Source: Polaribacter sp. WD7 (GTDB lineage: Bacteria > Bacteroidota > Bacteroidia > Flavobacteriales > Flavobacteriaceae). From it: 64,000 nucleotides of DNA. The translations under genes were made by a program, and so were the position numbers. The DNA lies in the NCBI RefSeq assembly GCF_003335085.1, contig NZ_QPEJ01000017.1, positions 124,001-188,000 on the forward strand, read 5' to 3'. This document shows positions 1-7,719 of the stretch, piece after piece (positions within the stretch are counted from its first letter, which is position 1; each line of letters opens with the position of its first letter). The notes under the pieces are model-generated. The model was not told the DNA's origin. It saw only the letters and a list, made by a program, of their open reading frames with translations, and ran no database searches.

Positions 1-837
1 ATGTAAAATTTGTTTTGGGTTCACAATATTTAGCTCTGAAATACTTGGAGTTAACAGGGCATGAAGAATTGCTTTAGAAACAAAATCTACAGGAACGATA
101 TTTAAGCCACTTTTTTTATCAACCCAAATTCTAAAAGTATCTTTTGCTTTCTTTGCGTATTTGTCTAAAAATATAGCCCATGAGTAAAAGACATCAAATT
201 TAGGTGTCTCGTAAAAAGGAGCATCTAATAAACGACCACAAATTATACTGGGTCTTAAAATTTGTGCTTGTATGTTCATACTAGCACAAGTTTCTTTTAC
301 AAAACGTTCACTTTCATATTTTGATTTTTCATATGGATTTCTAAAATCAGTAACGTCATAATTTGCAATAGTATCAGATACTTTTTCATCTTGAATGCCA
401 AAAGAATAGGCTGTACTTATATATAAAAAACGATTTACGTTTAAAGGTAATACACGTAAAAGTTTAGCGGTTGCTATAAAGTTTTGCGAATGTACTTTTT
501 GTTTAGAATCTTTGGTGCTTAGCAAATTGGTAGACCCAGCACAATGAATTACGGTGTCAAAGTTATAATCTTCAAGAACTTCTTTTGTTATGGTAGATAA
601 ATCGGCTGCAATTACAGTAATTTTAGCCAAACATTCTTTAATAGTAAAGTTATTTAAAAAATCTGGGCGAGAAGTAGCATTTAAAATAGTAAGCAAACGC
701 TGTTCTGCGTTTTTTTCATTATCTCTAATAATTACATAGAGATGATTAACAGTCTTTTCTATCAATGCTTTTTGAATCCATTCAAAAATAATATGACTCC
801 CAACTATTCCTGTACCTCCCGTTAGTAAACAATTCAT
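1..837 (-). CDS. SDR-family NAD(P)-binding reductase (male-sterility/thioester-reductase type), 3' end cut off by window edge
   Basis: The gene enters from the left edge, so 279 codons of the N-terminal part are visible and the C-terminus is missing. Reading from the ATG at 837, the protein opens with a Rossmann dinucleotide motif TGGTGIVG (residues 6-13). It has the SDR catalytic pattern: Ser141 in YISTAY, then Tyr169 and Lys173 in YEKSK. The extended-SDR layout with an NAD_binding_4-like core fits enzymes that act on acyl thioesters or nucleotide sugars, so the substrate cannot be named. The terminator at 891-918 separates it from the lipoprotein gene upstream. No TAnnTTTG box was found before its start. 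I am confident of the fold and not of the exact reaction. Confidence 0.8.
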   Translation of the reverse strand, partial: MNCLLTGGTGIVGSHIIFEWIQKALIEKTVNHLYVIIRDNEKNAEQRLLTILNATSRPDFLNNFTIKECLAKITVIAADLSTITKEVLEDYNFDTVIHCAGSTNLLSTKDSKQKVHSQNFIATAKLLRVLPLNVNRFLYISTAYSFGIQDEKVSDTIANYDVTDFRNPYEKSKYESERFVKETCASMNIQAQILRPSIICGRLLDAPFYETPKFDVFYSWAIFLDKYAKKAKDTFRIWVDKKSGLNIVPVDFVSKAILHALLTPSISELNIVNPKQILH

Positions 838-890
838 AAACTGTAATCTCAAATTGATATTTGGAATGGTGAAATTACTCTAATAAACTA

Positions 891-918
891 AAAAACCCCA
901 CATATTTGTGAGGTTTTT
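891..918 (-). terminator. Rho-independent terminator, probably bidirectional
   Basis: AAAAACCCCAC and GTGAGGTTTTT form a stem around a short AT loop, with a T-run on both strands. It lies just after the stop of the minus-strand lipoprotein gene at 936 and is best assigned to that gene. Confidence 0.8.
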
Positions 919-935
919 ATAGTATGTAAGTAAAA

Positions 936-1721
936 TTATTTTTTGATATAGTCTTTAGGAATAGAAAACGTATCTCTAAAATTATCAACAAACTTGATAT
1001 TGGTAATTTTTCCTGCTCCAATTTTATTGGTTAATCCATCTGTCAAATTCCATTCATAAAAACCCCATTCACTAGAAAATGGTACACCATCTACTGTTTG
1101 GTAAGAATCATATTTTATAGCATGAGGGTCTGCTTCTGCAGCTTCTTTTGTTTTTCCAGCAGTAACAATGTATGCAACATGGTTTAAAACATTTGTTTTT
1201 ACATCTGTATATGAAATATACCAATCATCAGGAGCATCACCAGTGTTTGCTTCAAAACTTAATTTTGCAGTAGTATATGTACTTGAAGTTTCACTTGTCT
1301 TAAAATTGTAATCCCATTTTGTTCCATTATCGTTTAATTTATATGGAAAAAGGAAAAAATAAGTCCAAGTATAGGCATGAAAACGAACTCCAGGATTATC
1401 TTTTAAACTAGGAGAAACAAAAATATCTTGTTGATTTACATAAATTTCATCTCCGTTTTGGTATGTTATTTTAGCTAAATCTGAAGAAGTAGTTATGGTT
1501 ATGTTCGCATTAAAAACTTCTGATCCGCCAAACGAAATTGCTGCATCAAAACTGATTGCCTCGTGTTTTAGAAAACTTTCTTTTTGATGAGCTGTTTCTA
1601 TTTTTTGAGCTAACGTCTTTTCAATAACCTTTTCTTCTTTTACTTTGGGTGTTGCTTTTTTTTGCTGACATCCTAAGAGTATTAAAAATGTTGCAAAAAT
1701 TAAAGTAGTTAGATTTTTCAT
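936..1721 (-). CDS. Lipoprotein, DUF6503-like family, function unknown
   Basis: The protein has 261 residues. Its first 17 residues are a type II signal peptide ending in a lipobox LLGC, so Cys18 would be acylated and the protein anchored in an envelope membrane. The mature part has a Lys/Glu-rich linker to about residue 45 and then a beta-rich domain rich in Trp and Tyr that alternates short strands, which suggests a lipocalin-like or LolA-like barrel; that is inference. It resembles flavobacterial lipoproteins grouped as DUF6503, recalled from memory and not searched. It sits 90 bp from gcvT on the same strand but shares no evident function with it. The start at 1721 is the only ATG that gives a clean signal peptide. 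Confidence 0.75.
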   Translation of the reverse strand: MKNLTTLIFATFLILLGCQQKKATPKVKEEKVIEKTLAQKIETAHQKESFLKHEAISFDAAISFGGSEVFNANITITTSSDLAKITYQNGDEIYVNQQDIFVSPSLKDNPGVRFHAYTWTYFFLFPYKLNDNGTKWDYNFKTSETSSTYTTAKLSFEANTGDAPDDWYISYTDVKTNVLNHVAYIVTAGKTKEAAEADPHAIKYDSYQTVDGVPFSSEWGFYEWNLTDGLTNKIGAGKITNIKFVDNFRDTFSIPKDYIKK

Positions 1722-1811
1722 TTTTTTTATTTTAAATTAACAGTCTGTAGCTATAGTAATCGAAATGATTTGATATTCCTTACAACTTTTTTAAATTGTT
1801 TTAAAAAAACA

Positions 1812-2897
1812 TCAATTCTTATAAAAAGGTAATTTTACAACAGTGGCAAGAATTGCTTTTTTACGAACCTGAATGTAAATTTCAGTACCAAGTTTTGCAA
1901 AGCTACTTTGTACATAGCCTAAGCCAATACCTTTACCTAGACTAGGGCTCATAGTACCAGAAGTAACGTTTCCTATGGTATTTCCATCTTTATCCACTAT
2001 ATCATACCCTTGTCTAGGAATTCCTTTGTCATTAATTTGAAACGCTATCAATCTTTTTAATGGTTTTTCAGCTTTTTCTTTTGCCAAAGCTTCATGATTT
2101 ACAAAATCTTTGGTAAACTTTGTAATCCATCCTAAACCAGCTTGTATAGGGGAAGTTGTATCGTCAATATCATTGCCATATAAACAATACCCCATTTCTA
2201 AACGTAAGGTATCTCTTGCTGCCAAACCTATAGGTTTTATTCCAAATTTTGAACCAGCTTCAAGTACTTTATTCCAAATTTGTACTACTTCTGTATTTTT
2301 ACAATAAATTTCAAATCCGCCAGAACCTGTATATCCTGTAGCAGAAATAATAACATGTTCTATACCTGCAAAATCACCAATTTTAAATTTGTAAAACGGA
2401 ATTTTAGCCAAATCTAATGAAGATAGAGATTGCATAGCTTCAACAGCCTTGGGGCCTTGTATAGCCAGTAAAGAATAATCGTCAGATAAGTTTTTAAGAG
2501 TAGCACCAAACGCTGAATTATGGTAGTTAATCCAATTCCAATCTTTTTCTATATTAGAAGCATTAACAACTAACAAATAAGTATTTTCTTTAATTCTATA
2601 GCAGATTAAGTCATCAACAATTCCGTTATTTTCATTAGGGAAACAACTGTATTGTGCATCACCAATTTCTAGTTTTGAAACATCATTAGAAGTTACTTTT
2701 TGAAGCAGTGCCAAAGCAGTTTCTCCTTCAACTAAAAACTCACCCATATGGCTTACATCAAAAACACCAACGCTTTCTCTAACAGTATTGTGTTCTTTGG
2801 TAACCCCCTCATATTGCACAGGCATGTTAAAACCTGCAAAAGGAACCATTTTTGCACCTAAAGATTCGTGTATATGAGACAAAGCAGTATTTTTCAT
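1812..2897 (-). CDS. gcvT: Aminomethyltransferase, glycine cleavage system T protein
   Basis: The protein has 361 residues, the usual length for GcvT. T-protein transfers the aminomethyl group from lipoyl-H-protein to tetrahydrofolate, releasing ammonia, in the cytoplasmic glycine cleavage complex. Visible family marks are [10 protein letters not shown] (residues 44-53), the folate-site region [11 protein letters not shown] with the conserved acidic pair Asp95/Asp96, and the C-terminal [16 protein letters not shown] block. The other glycine-cleavage genes (gcvH, gcvP) are not in the window, so the system is dispersed, as is common in flavobacteria. A well-formed Bacteroidetes promoter lies just upstream at 2924-2953. 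The start is the ATG at 2897. Confidence 0.96.
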   Translation of the reverse strand: MKNTALSHIHESLGAKMVPFAGFNMPVQYEGVTKEHNTVRESVGVFDVSHMGEFLVEGETALALLQKVTSNDVSKLEIGDAQYSCFPNENNGIVDDLICYRIKENTYLLVVNASNIEKDWNWINYHNSAFGATLKNLSDDYSLLAIQGPKAVEAMQSLSSLDLAKIPFYKFKIGDFAGIEHVIISATGYTGSGGFEIYCKNTEVVQIWNKVLEAGSKFGIKPIGLAARDTLRLEMGYCLYGNDIDDTTSPIQAGLGWITKFTKDFVNHEALAKEKAEKPLKRLIAFQINDKGIPRQGYDIVDKDGNTIGNVTSGTMSPSLGKGIGLGYVQSSFAKLGTEIYIQVRKKAILATVVKLPFYKN

Positions 2898-2923
2898 GGT
2901 ATTAATGTATTACATGTTTACAG

Positions 2924-2953
2924 CAAAATTATTGAAAATATCACAATAACCAA
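2924..2953 (-). promoter_or_regulatory. Predicted promoter of gcvT (Bacteroidetes -33/-7 type)
   Basis: On the minus strand, TTG (2953-2951), a 19-nt spacer and TAATTTTG (2931-2924) match the TTG-N17-23-TAnnTTTG pattern known for Bacteroidetes. The start of transcription would be near 2918, about 20 nt before the gcvT ATG. It is arranged back to back with the promoter of the aminopeptidase gene. Confidence 0.65.
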
Positions 2954-2999
2954 CCACTAATATTTTGTTAATGTTTATATCTAAAAAAAGAATAAATAT

Positions 3000-3007
3000 T
3001 ACATTTG
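3000..3007 (+). promoter_or_regulatory. Predicted -7 box of the aminopeptidase gene
   Basis: TACATTTG is an exact TAnnTTTG box. No good -33 TTG is spaced correctly upstream. Transcription would start near 3013, so the TTG codon inside this box at 3005 cannot be the translation start. The ATG at 3023 or 3032 is then preferred. Confidence 0.5.
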
Positions 3008-3031
3008 ATAAACTTACCAAAAATGATATTT

Positions 3032-4654
3032 ATGAAATTGTCAAGAATTTTATGTTTTCTATTTATGCTTGTCTATTTTTTAGGATTTGCACAAACACCT
3101 ACAGATTTTTTATCAAAAGAATTCCATAAAAAACGTAGAGACATTTTACGAGCTAAAATGCCACAAAATTCTGTTGCTATAGTGTTTTCTAATTCGTTAA
3201 GAAATAGAGCCAATGATGTAGATTATGTTTTTCATCAAGATCCAAACTTTTACTACTTAACAGGTTATAGAGAACCTAATGCGGCTTTACTTCTTTTTTC
3301 TAATTCTCAAGTAGACCATAAAGGAGAAACCTATAATGAGGTACTATTCGTACAAAAAAAAGACCCTAATGCAGAACAATGGAATGGGAAAAGATTAGGA
3401 ATAGAGGGGGCAAAAACAGTATTAGGATTTGCCAAGGTATATAATGGTGAAGATTTTTTAACCTATAACTTACATTACAAATCTTTTAACAAGGTTTATA
3501 TCGATGGAAAGTTTAAAGATGATTATAGAGACGTAACAGGCGTAGATGTTTTTGATTTGGTAAAACATTTTAAAACAAGTGCTGGCTATAATTCTAATTT
3601 ATTTTTATCTAACATAAAAGAATATGTGTACAATAATGTTGCGCAAACGCCTATTGAAAGTCATGCAAACGTTATCAATATTATAGATAGACTTGCTAGT
3701 CGTTCATTAGAAATTAAAAATGATGAATTGTTAAACAAATACAAATCTGCAGATACAGATAAACTTAAAAAAGAATATCAACAAAAAATAACTTTGGCAC
3801 TACAACCTAAAACAAATATAGATTTAACGTTTTTGCAAGCTAATTTGGCAACAATGCGAGAAATTAAAACAGAAGAAGAATTAAAGCTCTTAACTAAGGC
3901 AATTCGTATTTCTGCAATAGGTCAAAATGAGGTTATGAAAGCGATGAAACCTCATATGTCTGAAACAGAATTACAAGGTATTCATGAATTTGTGTATAAA
4001 AAATATGGTGCAGAATATGAAGGATACCCTTCCATTGTGGGTTCTGGTAATAATGGGTGTATTTTACACTACATAGAGAACAATAGAACCAAAGTAGGAA
4101 ACGATTTGGTTTTAATGGATTTAGGTGCAGAATATAGAGGCTACACTGCAGACGTAACTAGAACAATACCAGCTAGTGGAAAATTTACCCCAGAGCAAAA
4201 AATTATTTATGATTTGGTATACAAAGCCCAAGAGGCAGGTATTGCACTGTACACCGTGGGTACAAGTATGCAGTCACCAAACCAAGCAGCTAGAAAAATT
4301 ATCAACCAAGGACTGTTTAATTTAGGCATTCTTAAATCTGTAGAGGAAAGGCACAATTATTTTCCGCATGGTACTTCACATCACATTGGTTTAGATGTGC
4401 ATGATCCAGGAAATTATGGCAATTTCGAAAAAAACATGGTAGTTACCATGGAACCCGGAATTTACATTCCAGAAGGTAGCCCTTGCGATAAAAAATGGTG
4501 GGGTATAGCAGTTCGTATAGAAGATGATATTCTAGTAACAGAAAATGGTCCTGTTAACTTGTCTAAAGAATCTCCAAGAACGTCAACAGAAATAGAAAAA
4601 ATGATGGCTAAAACATCTATTTTAAACCAATTTGTGTTACCTAATTTAGACTAA
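3032..4654 (+). CDS. Xaa-Pro aminopeptidase, M24B family, exported
   Basis: The enzyme removes N-terminal residues that precede proline. From the ATG at 3032 the protein is 540 residues with a signal peptide (hydrophobic core, ending near GFAQ), so it probably works in the periplasm or outside. An aminopeptidase-P N-terminal domain is followed by the pita-bread catalytic fold. The five dinuclear-metal ligands can be traced: Asp in [13 protein letters not shown], Asp in TADVTRTIP, His in [13 protein letters not shown], Glu in [11 protein letters not shown] and Glu in VRIEDD. A longer reading from TTG 3005 is rejected because that codon lies inside the promoter box. A VF530 gene follows 2 bp after the stop. 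Confidence 0.93.
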   Translation: MKLSRILCFLFMLVYFLGFAQTPTDFLSKEFHKKRRDILRAKMPQNSVAIVFSNSLRNRANDVDYVFHQDPNFYYLTGYREPNAALLLFSNSQVDHKGETYNEVLFVQKKDPNAEQWNGKRLGIEGAKTVLGFAKVYNGEDFLTYNLHYKSFNKVYIDGKFKDDYRDVTGVDVFDLVKHFKTSAGYNSNLFLSNIKEYVYNNVAQTPIESHANVINIIDRLASRSLEIKNDELLNKYKSADTDKLKKEYQQKITLALQPKTNIDLTFLQANLATMREIKTEEELKLLTKAIRISAIGQNEVMKAMKPHMSETELQGIHEFVYKKYGAEYEGYPSIVGSGNNGCILHYIENNRTKVGNDLVLMDLGAEYRGYTADVTRTIPASGKFTPEQKIIYDLVYKAQEAGIALYTVGTSMQSPNQAARKIINQGLFNLGILKSVEERHNYFPHGTSHHIGLDVHDPGNYGNFEKNMVVTMEPGIYIPEGSPCDKKWWGIAVRIEDDILVTENGPVNLSKESPRTSTEIEKMMAKTSILNQFVLPNLD

Positions 4655-4656
4655 TA

Positions 4657-4878
4657 ATGAGCAAAGAACAACCCAACAATCCATTACATGGCATTAAATT
4701 AGCCACAATTTTAGAAGAATTGTATTTAGAATATGGTTGGGAAGAATTAGGTTATAGTTTAAACATAAATGCATTTAAAAACAATCCAACTTACAAATCG
4801 AGTTTAAAATTTTTACGAACTACACCTTGGGCAAGAGAAAAAGTAGAAAAATTTTACTTAAAAAATATGATTGATTAG
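4657..4878 (+). CDS. VF530 (DUF2132) family small DNA-binding protein
   Basis: The protein has 73 residues, typical of the VF530/DUF2132 family, whose founding structure is a small alpha-helical DNA-binding protein. Recognisable family blocks are [20 protein letters not shown] near the N-terminus and [13 protein letters not shown] near the C-terminus. The gene starts 2 bp after the aminopeptidase stop and should share its transcript. The biological role of the family is not established. A dispersed repeat begins directly after the stop codon. Confidence 0.88.
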   Translation: MSKEQPNNPLHGIKLATILEELYLEYGWEELGYSLNINAFKNNPTYKSSLKFLRTTPWAREKVEKFYLKNMID

Positions 4879-4972
4879 TTTTTTGAAGCTATTTCCAGCT
4901 TTCCACTGTATCTTTTTTTGAGAAAAACAAAAAAAGGATGTCGTTTCAATCTGGGCTAAACTTGTTTGCCAA
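4879..4972 (+). repeat. Dispersed intergenic repeat, family A, copy 1
   Basis: This segment starts immediately after the VF530 stop codon and matches 31099-31194, which starts immediately after the murA stop codon. Shared blocks are GAAGCTATTTCC, GCTTTCCA, TATCTTTTT, AAAAAAGGATG, CAATC and GGGCTAAAC, in the same order and spacing. A similar element is, from memory, widespread in flavobacterial genomes. Confidence 0.8.
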
Positions 4973-5008
4973 TTTATAAAAAAAACTAGAAAGTTAATTG
5001 AGTTCTAA

Positions 5009-5101
5009 GTGTCATTTCTAGCTAAGAATGAGAAGATATCTCGTAGAATTTATAAATTATTTGAGATTTCTTAATCGTTAAAAAGCTCGTTTTGAAATGA
5101 C
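5009..5101. repeat. Palindromic REP-like element between two converging genes
   Basis: TGTCATTTC at the left end (5009) and GAAATGACA at the right end (5101) form a perfect 9-bp inverted repeat. Inside, ATATCTC and GAGATTT pair imperfectly, so the whole 93 bp could fold into one long hairpin. It lies between the 3' ends of the VF530 gene and topB and may serve as a terminator for both; no other terminator is visible there. Confidence 0.65.
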
Positions 5102-5105
5102 AATC

Positions 5106-7454
5106 TTATAAAGATTTATTTCTAATAATCTCCAAAACTAATTTTTTAGTCAATGGTTTTCCATTGGCAATTTTTTTAATGTTTTCAAAAGTGAAAATAA
5201 AATTACAACCAGCTTTGTATTCAGAACATCCATAAGCAGTTTTACCTTTTAAAATCGTTCCTTTTTTACATTTTGGACAAGGGTTTTTTAATGCTGAACT
5301 TGTTTCAGTATCTTTTTTCTGAATTTCAATTTTCTTTTTTTGCTCAAACTTTAATCTAAAATTATTTTCAAAACGAATTAATCCTTCTTTTGATTTTTCA
5401 TCAATTTTAAATCCTTTTAAATTGGTAGTACATCCTTTGTCAATCAAACGAATTATTTGATTTTCAGAAACTTTTTTACCATAAATTACAAACGGAATTT
5501 TTAAATCGCAATTGTTTTTATATTCAGAGCAACCATAAGCAGAAGAACCTTTTAAAAGTTTTCCAGTTTTACATTTAGGACAGGTTTTACCTGCTACTGT
5601 TTTAGATTTTGTAGTTTTTTTTGCTTTTGATTTTGTTGAGTTCTCGACTGCGATCGAACTGAGATTATTGTTAGATGAGATTCTTTTTTTAATTTTATTA
5701 GAACGCACTTCATACACCAATTCATCTACCATTTTTTTCATGTTGTTGATGAACGTTCCAGCATTAAATTCACCTCTTTCAATTTCTTTCAAACGCTTTT
5801 CCCATCTACCAGTTAATTCAGCCGACTTTAATAATTCGTTGTCAATAATGTTGATTAAATCAATTCCTGTTTGTGTAGGTAAAACTAGTTTCTTTTTACG
5901 TTCTATATATTTTCGTCTGAATAAGGTTTCAATAATACTTGCTCTTGTAGATGGTCTACCAATTCCGTTTTCTTTCATCAACTCGCGCATTTCATCATCA
6001 TCAACCTGTTTACCAGCAGTTTCCATAGCTCTTAAAAGCGAAGCTTCTGTATAGTTTCTTGGGGGTTTGGTTTCTTTTTCTAAAAAAGAGGGCTCATGTT
6101 TTCCTTTTTCACCTTTGACAAAAGTTGGCAAACTTTTGTCACCCTGAACTTGTTTCAGGGTCTCATCGTTGTTTTTCTCAAAAACGACTCGCCAACCTTT
6201 ATTTATAATTTCTTTACCTGAAGTTTTAAAAGGAACTTCAGCAGCTTTACCTATCACAGAAGTGTTGGAAACATCGGAATCTGGATAAAAAACAGCAATA
6301 AAACGTTTGGTAATAATATCGTAAACCTGTTGTTGATTGTACTGCAAATTACCTTGAATTCCTGTGGGAATTATGGCATGATGGTCTGTAACTTTTTTAT
6401 CATCAAAAACACGTTTGGTTTTCTTTATTTTTTTGCCTAATAGAGGTTGCGTCAATTCTGAGTAATTGGTGAGTTTCGATAAAATTCCGTGTACTTTCGG
6501 GTACAAATCATTCGGTAAAAAAGTAGTATCTACCCTTGGATAGGTAACTACTTTCATCTCATACAATTTCTGAACCATTTTTAAGGTTTCATCTGCAGAA
6601 AATCCAAATTTATTGTTACAATACACTTGTAAACCTGTTAAATCAAACAATTTTGGAGCGTATTCTTTTCCTTTCTTTTTAGTAACAGAAACAATTTCAA
6701 ACTCAGATTGTACAACTTTATCAGCTAAAACTTGTCCGTCTTCCTTTTTTAGAAAACGACCATCCTCATAATTAAAAAGCGTATTTCTGTATGTAGTTTG
6801 CAGTTCCCAATATGGTTGAGGCTTAAAATTTTGAATTTCAAAATAGCGATTTACTAGCATTGCTAGAGTAGGAGTTTGTACCCTACCAACAGATAACACT
6901 TGTTTATAACCCCCGAATTTTACGGTATATAAACGAGTAGCGTTTAAACCCAACAACCAATCTCCAATGGCTCTGGAATAGCCTGCATAATACAAGTTAT
7001 CATATTTATCGGAAGATTCTAAGTTCTCAAAACCTTCTTTAATCGCCTCTTCTGTTAGCGATGAAATCCATAAACGTTGTACTTTTCCTTTGTAATTGCA
7101 TTGGTTGATTACCCAACGCTGAATCAATTCTCCTTCTGTTCCTGCATCCCCACAATTGATAACCACTTCTGCTTTTTCAAATAAAGATTTTACAATATTG
7201 AATTGTTTTTTGATACCAGAATCTCCTGTAACTTTTGTATCAAAGCGTTCTGGTAACATAGGTAGGTTGTTCAAATCCCAACTTTTCCAATGCGGTTTGT
7301 AATCTTTGGGTTCTAAAAGAGTACATAAATGCCCGAAGGTGTAGGTTATTGCATAACCATTGCCTTCGTAGAAACCATCACGTTTTGTTTTGGCTCCAAG
7401 AATGTTAGCAATCTCTCTTGCTACACTGGGTTTTTCGGCTATACAGACTTTCAA
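5106..7454 (-). CDS. topB: DNA topoisomerase III (type IA) with two C-terminal zinc modules
   Basis: This cytoplasmic type IA topoisomerase of 782 residues relaxes and decatenates DNA through a 5'-phosphotyrosine link. A TOPRIM domain covers roughly residues 1-145 (EKPSVA near the start, GDAGTEGEL at 102-110). The catalytic Tyr is Tyr305 in TYPRVDT. Two Cys4-type zinc modules end the protein, from about 625 and 725 (CPKCK...YGCSEY...C). The start codon is TTG at 7454, giving the family N-terminus MKVCIAEKPS. Two things are odd. Residues 428-446 and about 597-607 are encoded by hairpin-forming repetitive DNA. The second Asp of the usual TOPRIM DxD is Gly here. Both insertions lie in variable linkers, and the frame stays open. 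Confidence 0.95.
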   Translation of the reverse strand: MKVCIAEKPSVAREIANILGAKTKRDGFYEGNGYAITYTFGHLCTLLEPKDYKPHWKSWDLNNLPMLPERFDTKVTGDSGIKKQFNIVKSLFEKAEVVINCGDAGTEGELIQRWVINQCNYKGKVQRLWISSLTEEAIKEGFENLESSDKYDNLYYAGYSRAIGDWLLGLNATRLYTVKFGGYKQVLSVGRVQTPTLAMLVNRYFEIQNFKPQPYWELQTTYRNTLFNYEDGRFLKKEDGQVLADKVVQSEFEIVSVTKKKGKEYAPKLFDLTGLQVYCNNKFGFSADETLKMVQKLYEMKVVTYPRVDTTFLPNDLYPKVHGILSKLTNYSELTQPLLGKKIKKTKRVFDDKKVTDHHAIIPTGIQGNLQYNQQQVYDIITKRFIAVFYPDSDVSNTSVIGKAAEVPFKTSGKEIINKGWRVVFEKNNDETLKQVQGDKSLPTFVKGEKGKHEPSFLEKETKPPRNYTEASLLRAMETAGKQVDDDEMRELMKENGIGRPSTRASIIETLFRRKYIERKKKLVLPTQTGIDLINIIDNELLKSAELTGRWEKRLKEIERGEFNAGTFINNMKKMVDELVYEVRSNKIKKRISSNNNLSSIAVENSTKSKAKKTTKSKTVAGKTCPKCKTGKLLKGSSAYGCSEYKNNCDLKIPFVIYGKKVSENQIIRLIDKGCTTNLKGFKIDEKSKEGLIRFENNFRLKFEQKKKIEIQKKDTETSSALKNPCPKCKKGTILKGKTAYGCSEYKAGCNFIFTFENIKKIANGKPLTKKLVLEIIRNKSL
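5641..5664. repeat. Short palindromic repeat inside topB (linker before zinc modules)
   Basis: CTCGACTGCGATCGAACTGAG is an imperfect palindrome of a kind frequent between genes in flavobacteria. Here it is translated as part of a Ser/Asn/Lys-rich linker of topoisomerase III. Confidence 0.45.
6117..6161. repeat. Double hairpin repeat inserted in frame in topB
   Basis: Two adjacent perfect inverted repeats are present. GACAAAAGTT and AACTTTTGTC flank GGCA (6117-6140). ACCCTGAA and TTCAGGGT flank CTTGT (6141-6161). The CCCTGAAAC/GTTTCAGGG core is a known type of intergenic repeat. Here it encodes residues about 428-446 of topoisomerase III without breaking the frame. Confidence 0.75.
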
Positions 7455-7719
7455 GTTTTATAGAATTTAAGAATTGAAAAGTAGTAAAATTATAGGTAGT
7501 ATGAAATAAAAAATGATTCCCATTTTTTTAGATTTCATGGTATTATTGTATTTTTTCTCAAAACCATATTTTATAAATCATTCTAGTTCTGAATCATTAA
7601 AATCTTTTACGGGAAATAAATTTGAACCAAATCTAAAAGGGAATAAAAAGAAAGGTTTTTTATCTTTAAGACTTAAAGGTTCAATTTTTCTTTTTCGTTT
7701 ATTTTTTTTGATTCATAAA

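Noticed and set aside
3005..3031. TTG start giving a longer aminopeptidase
   Set aside because: The codon lies within a TAnnTTTG promoter box, and the ATG at 3032 gives a proper signal peptide.
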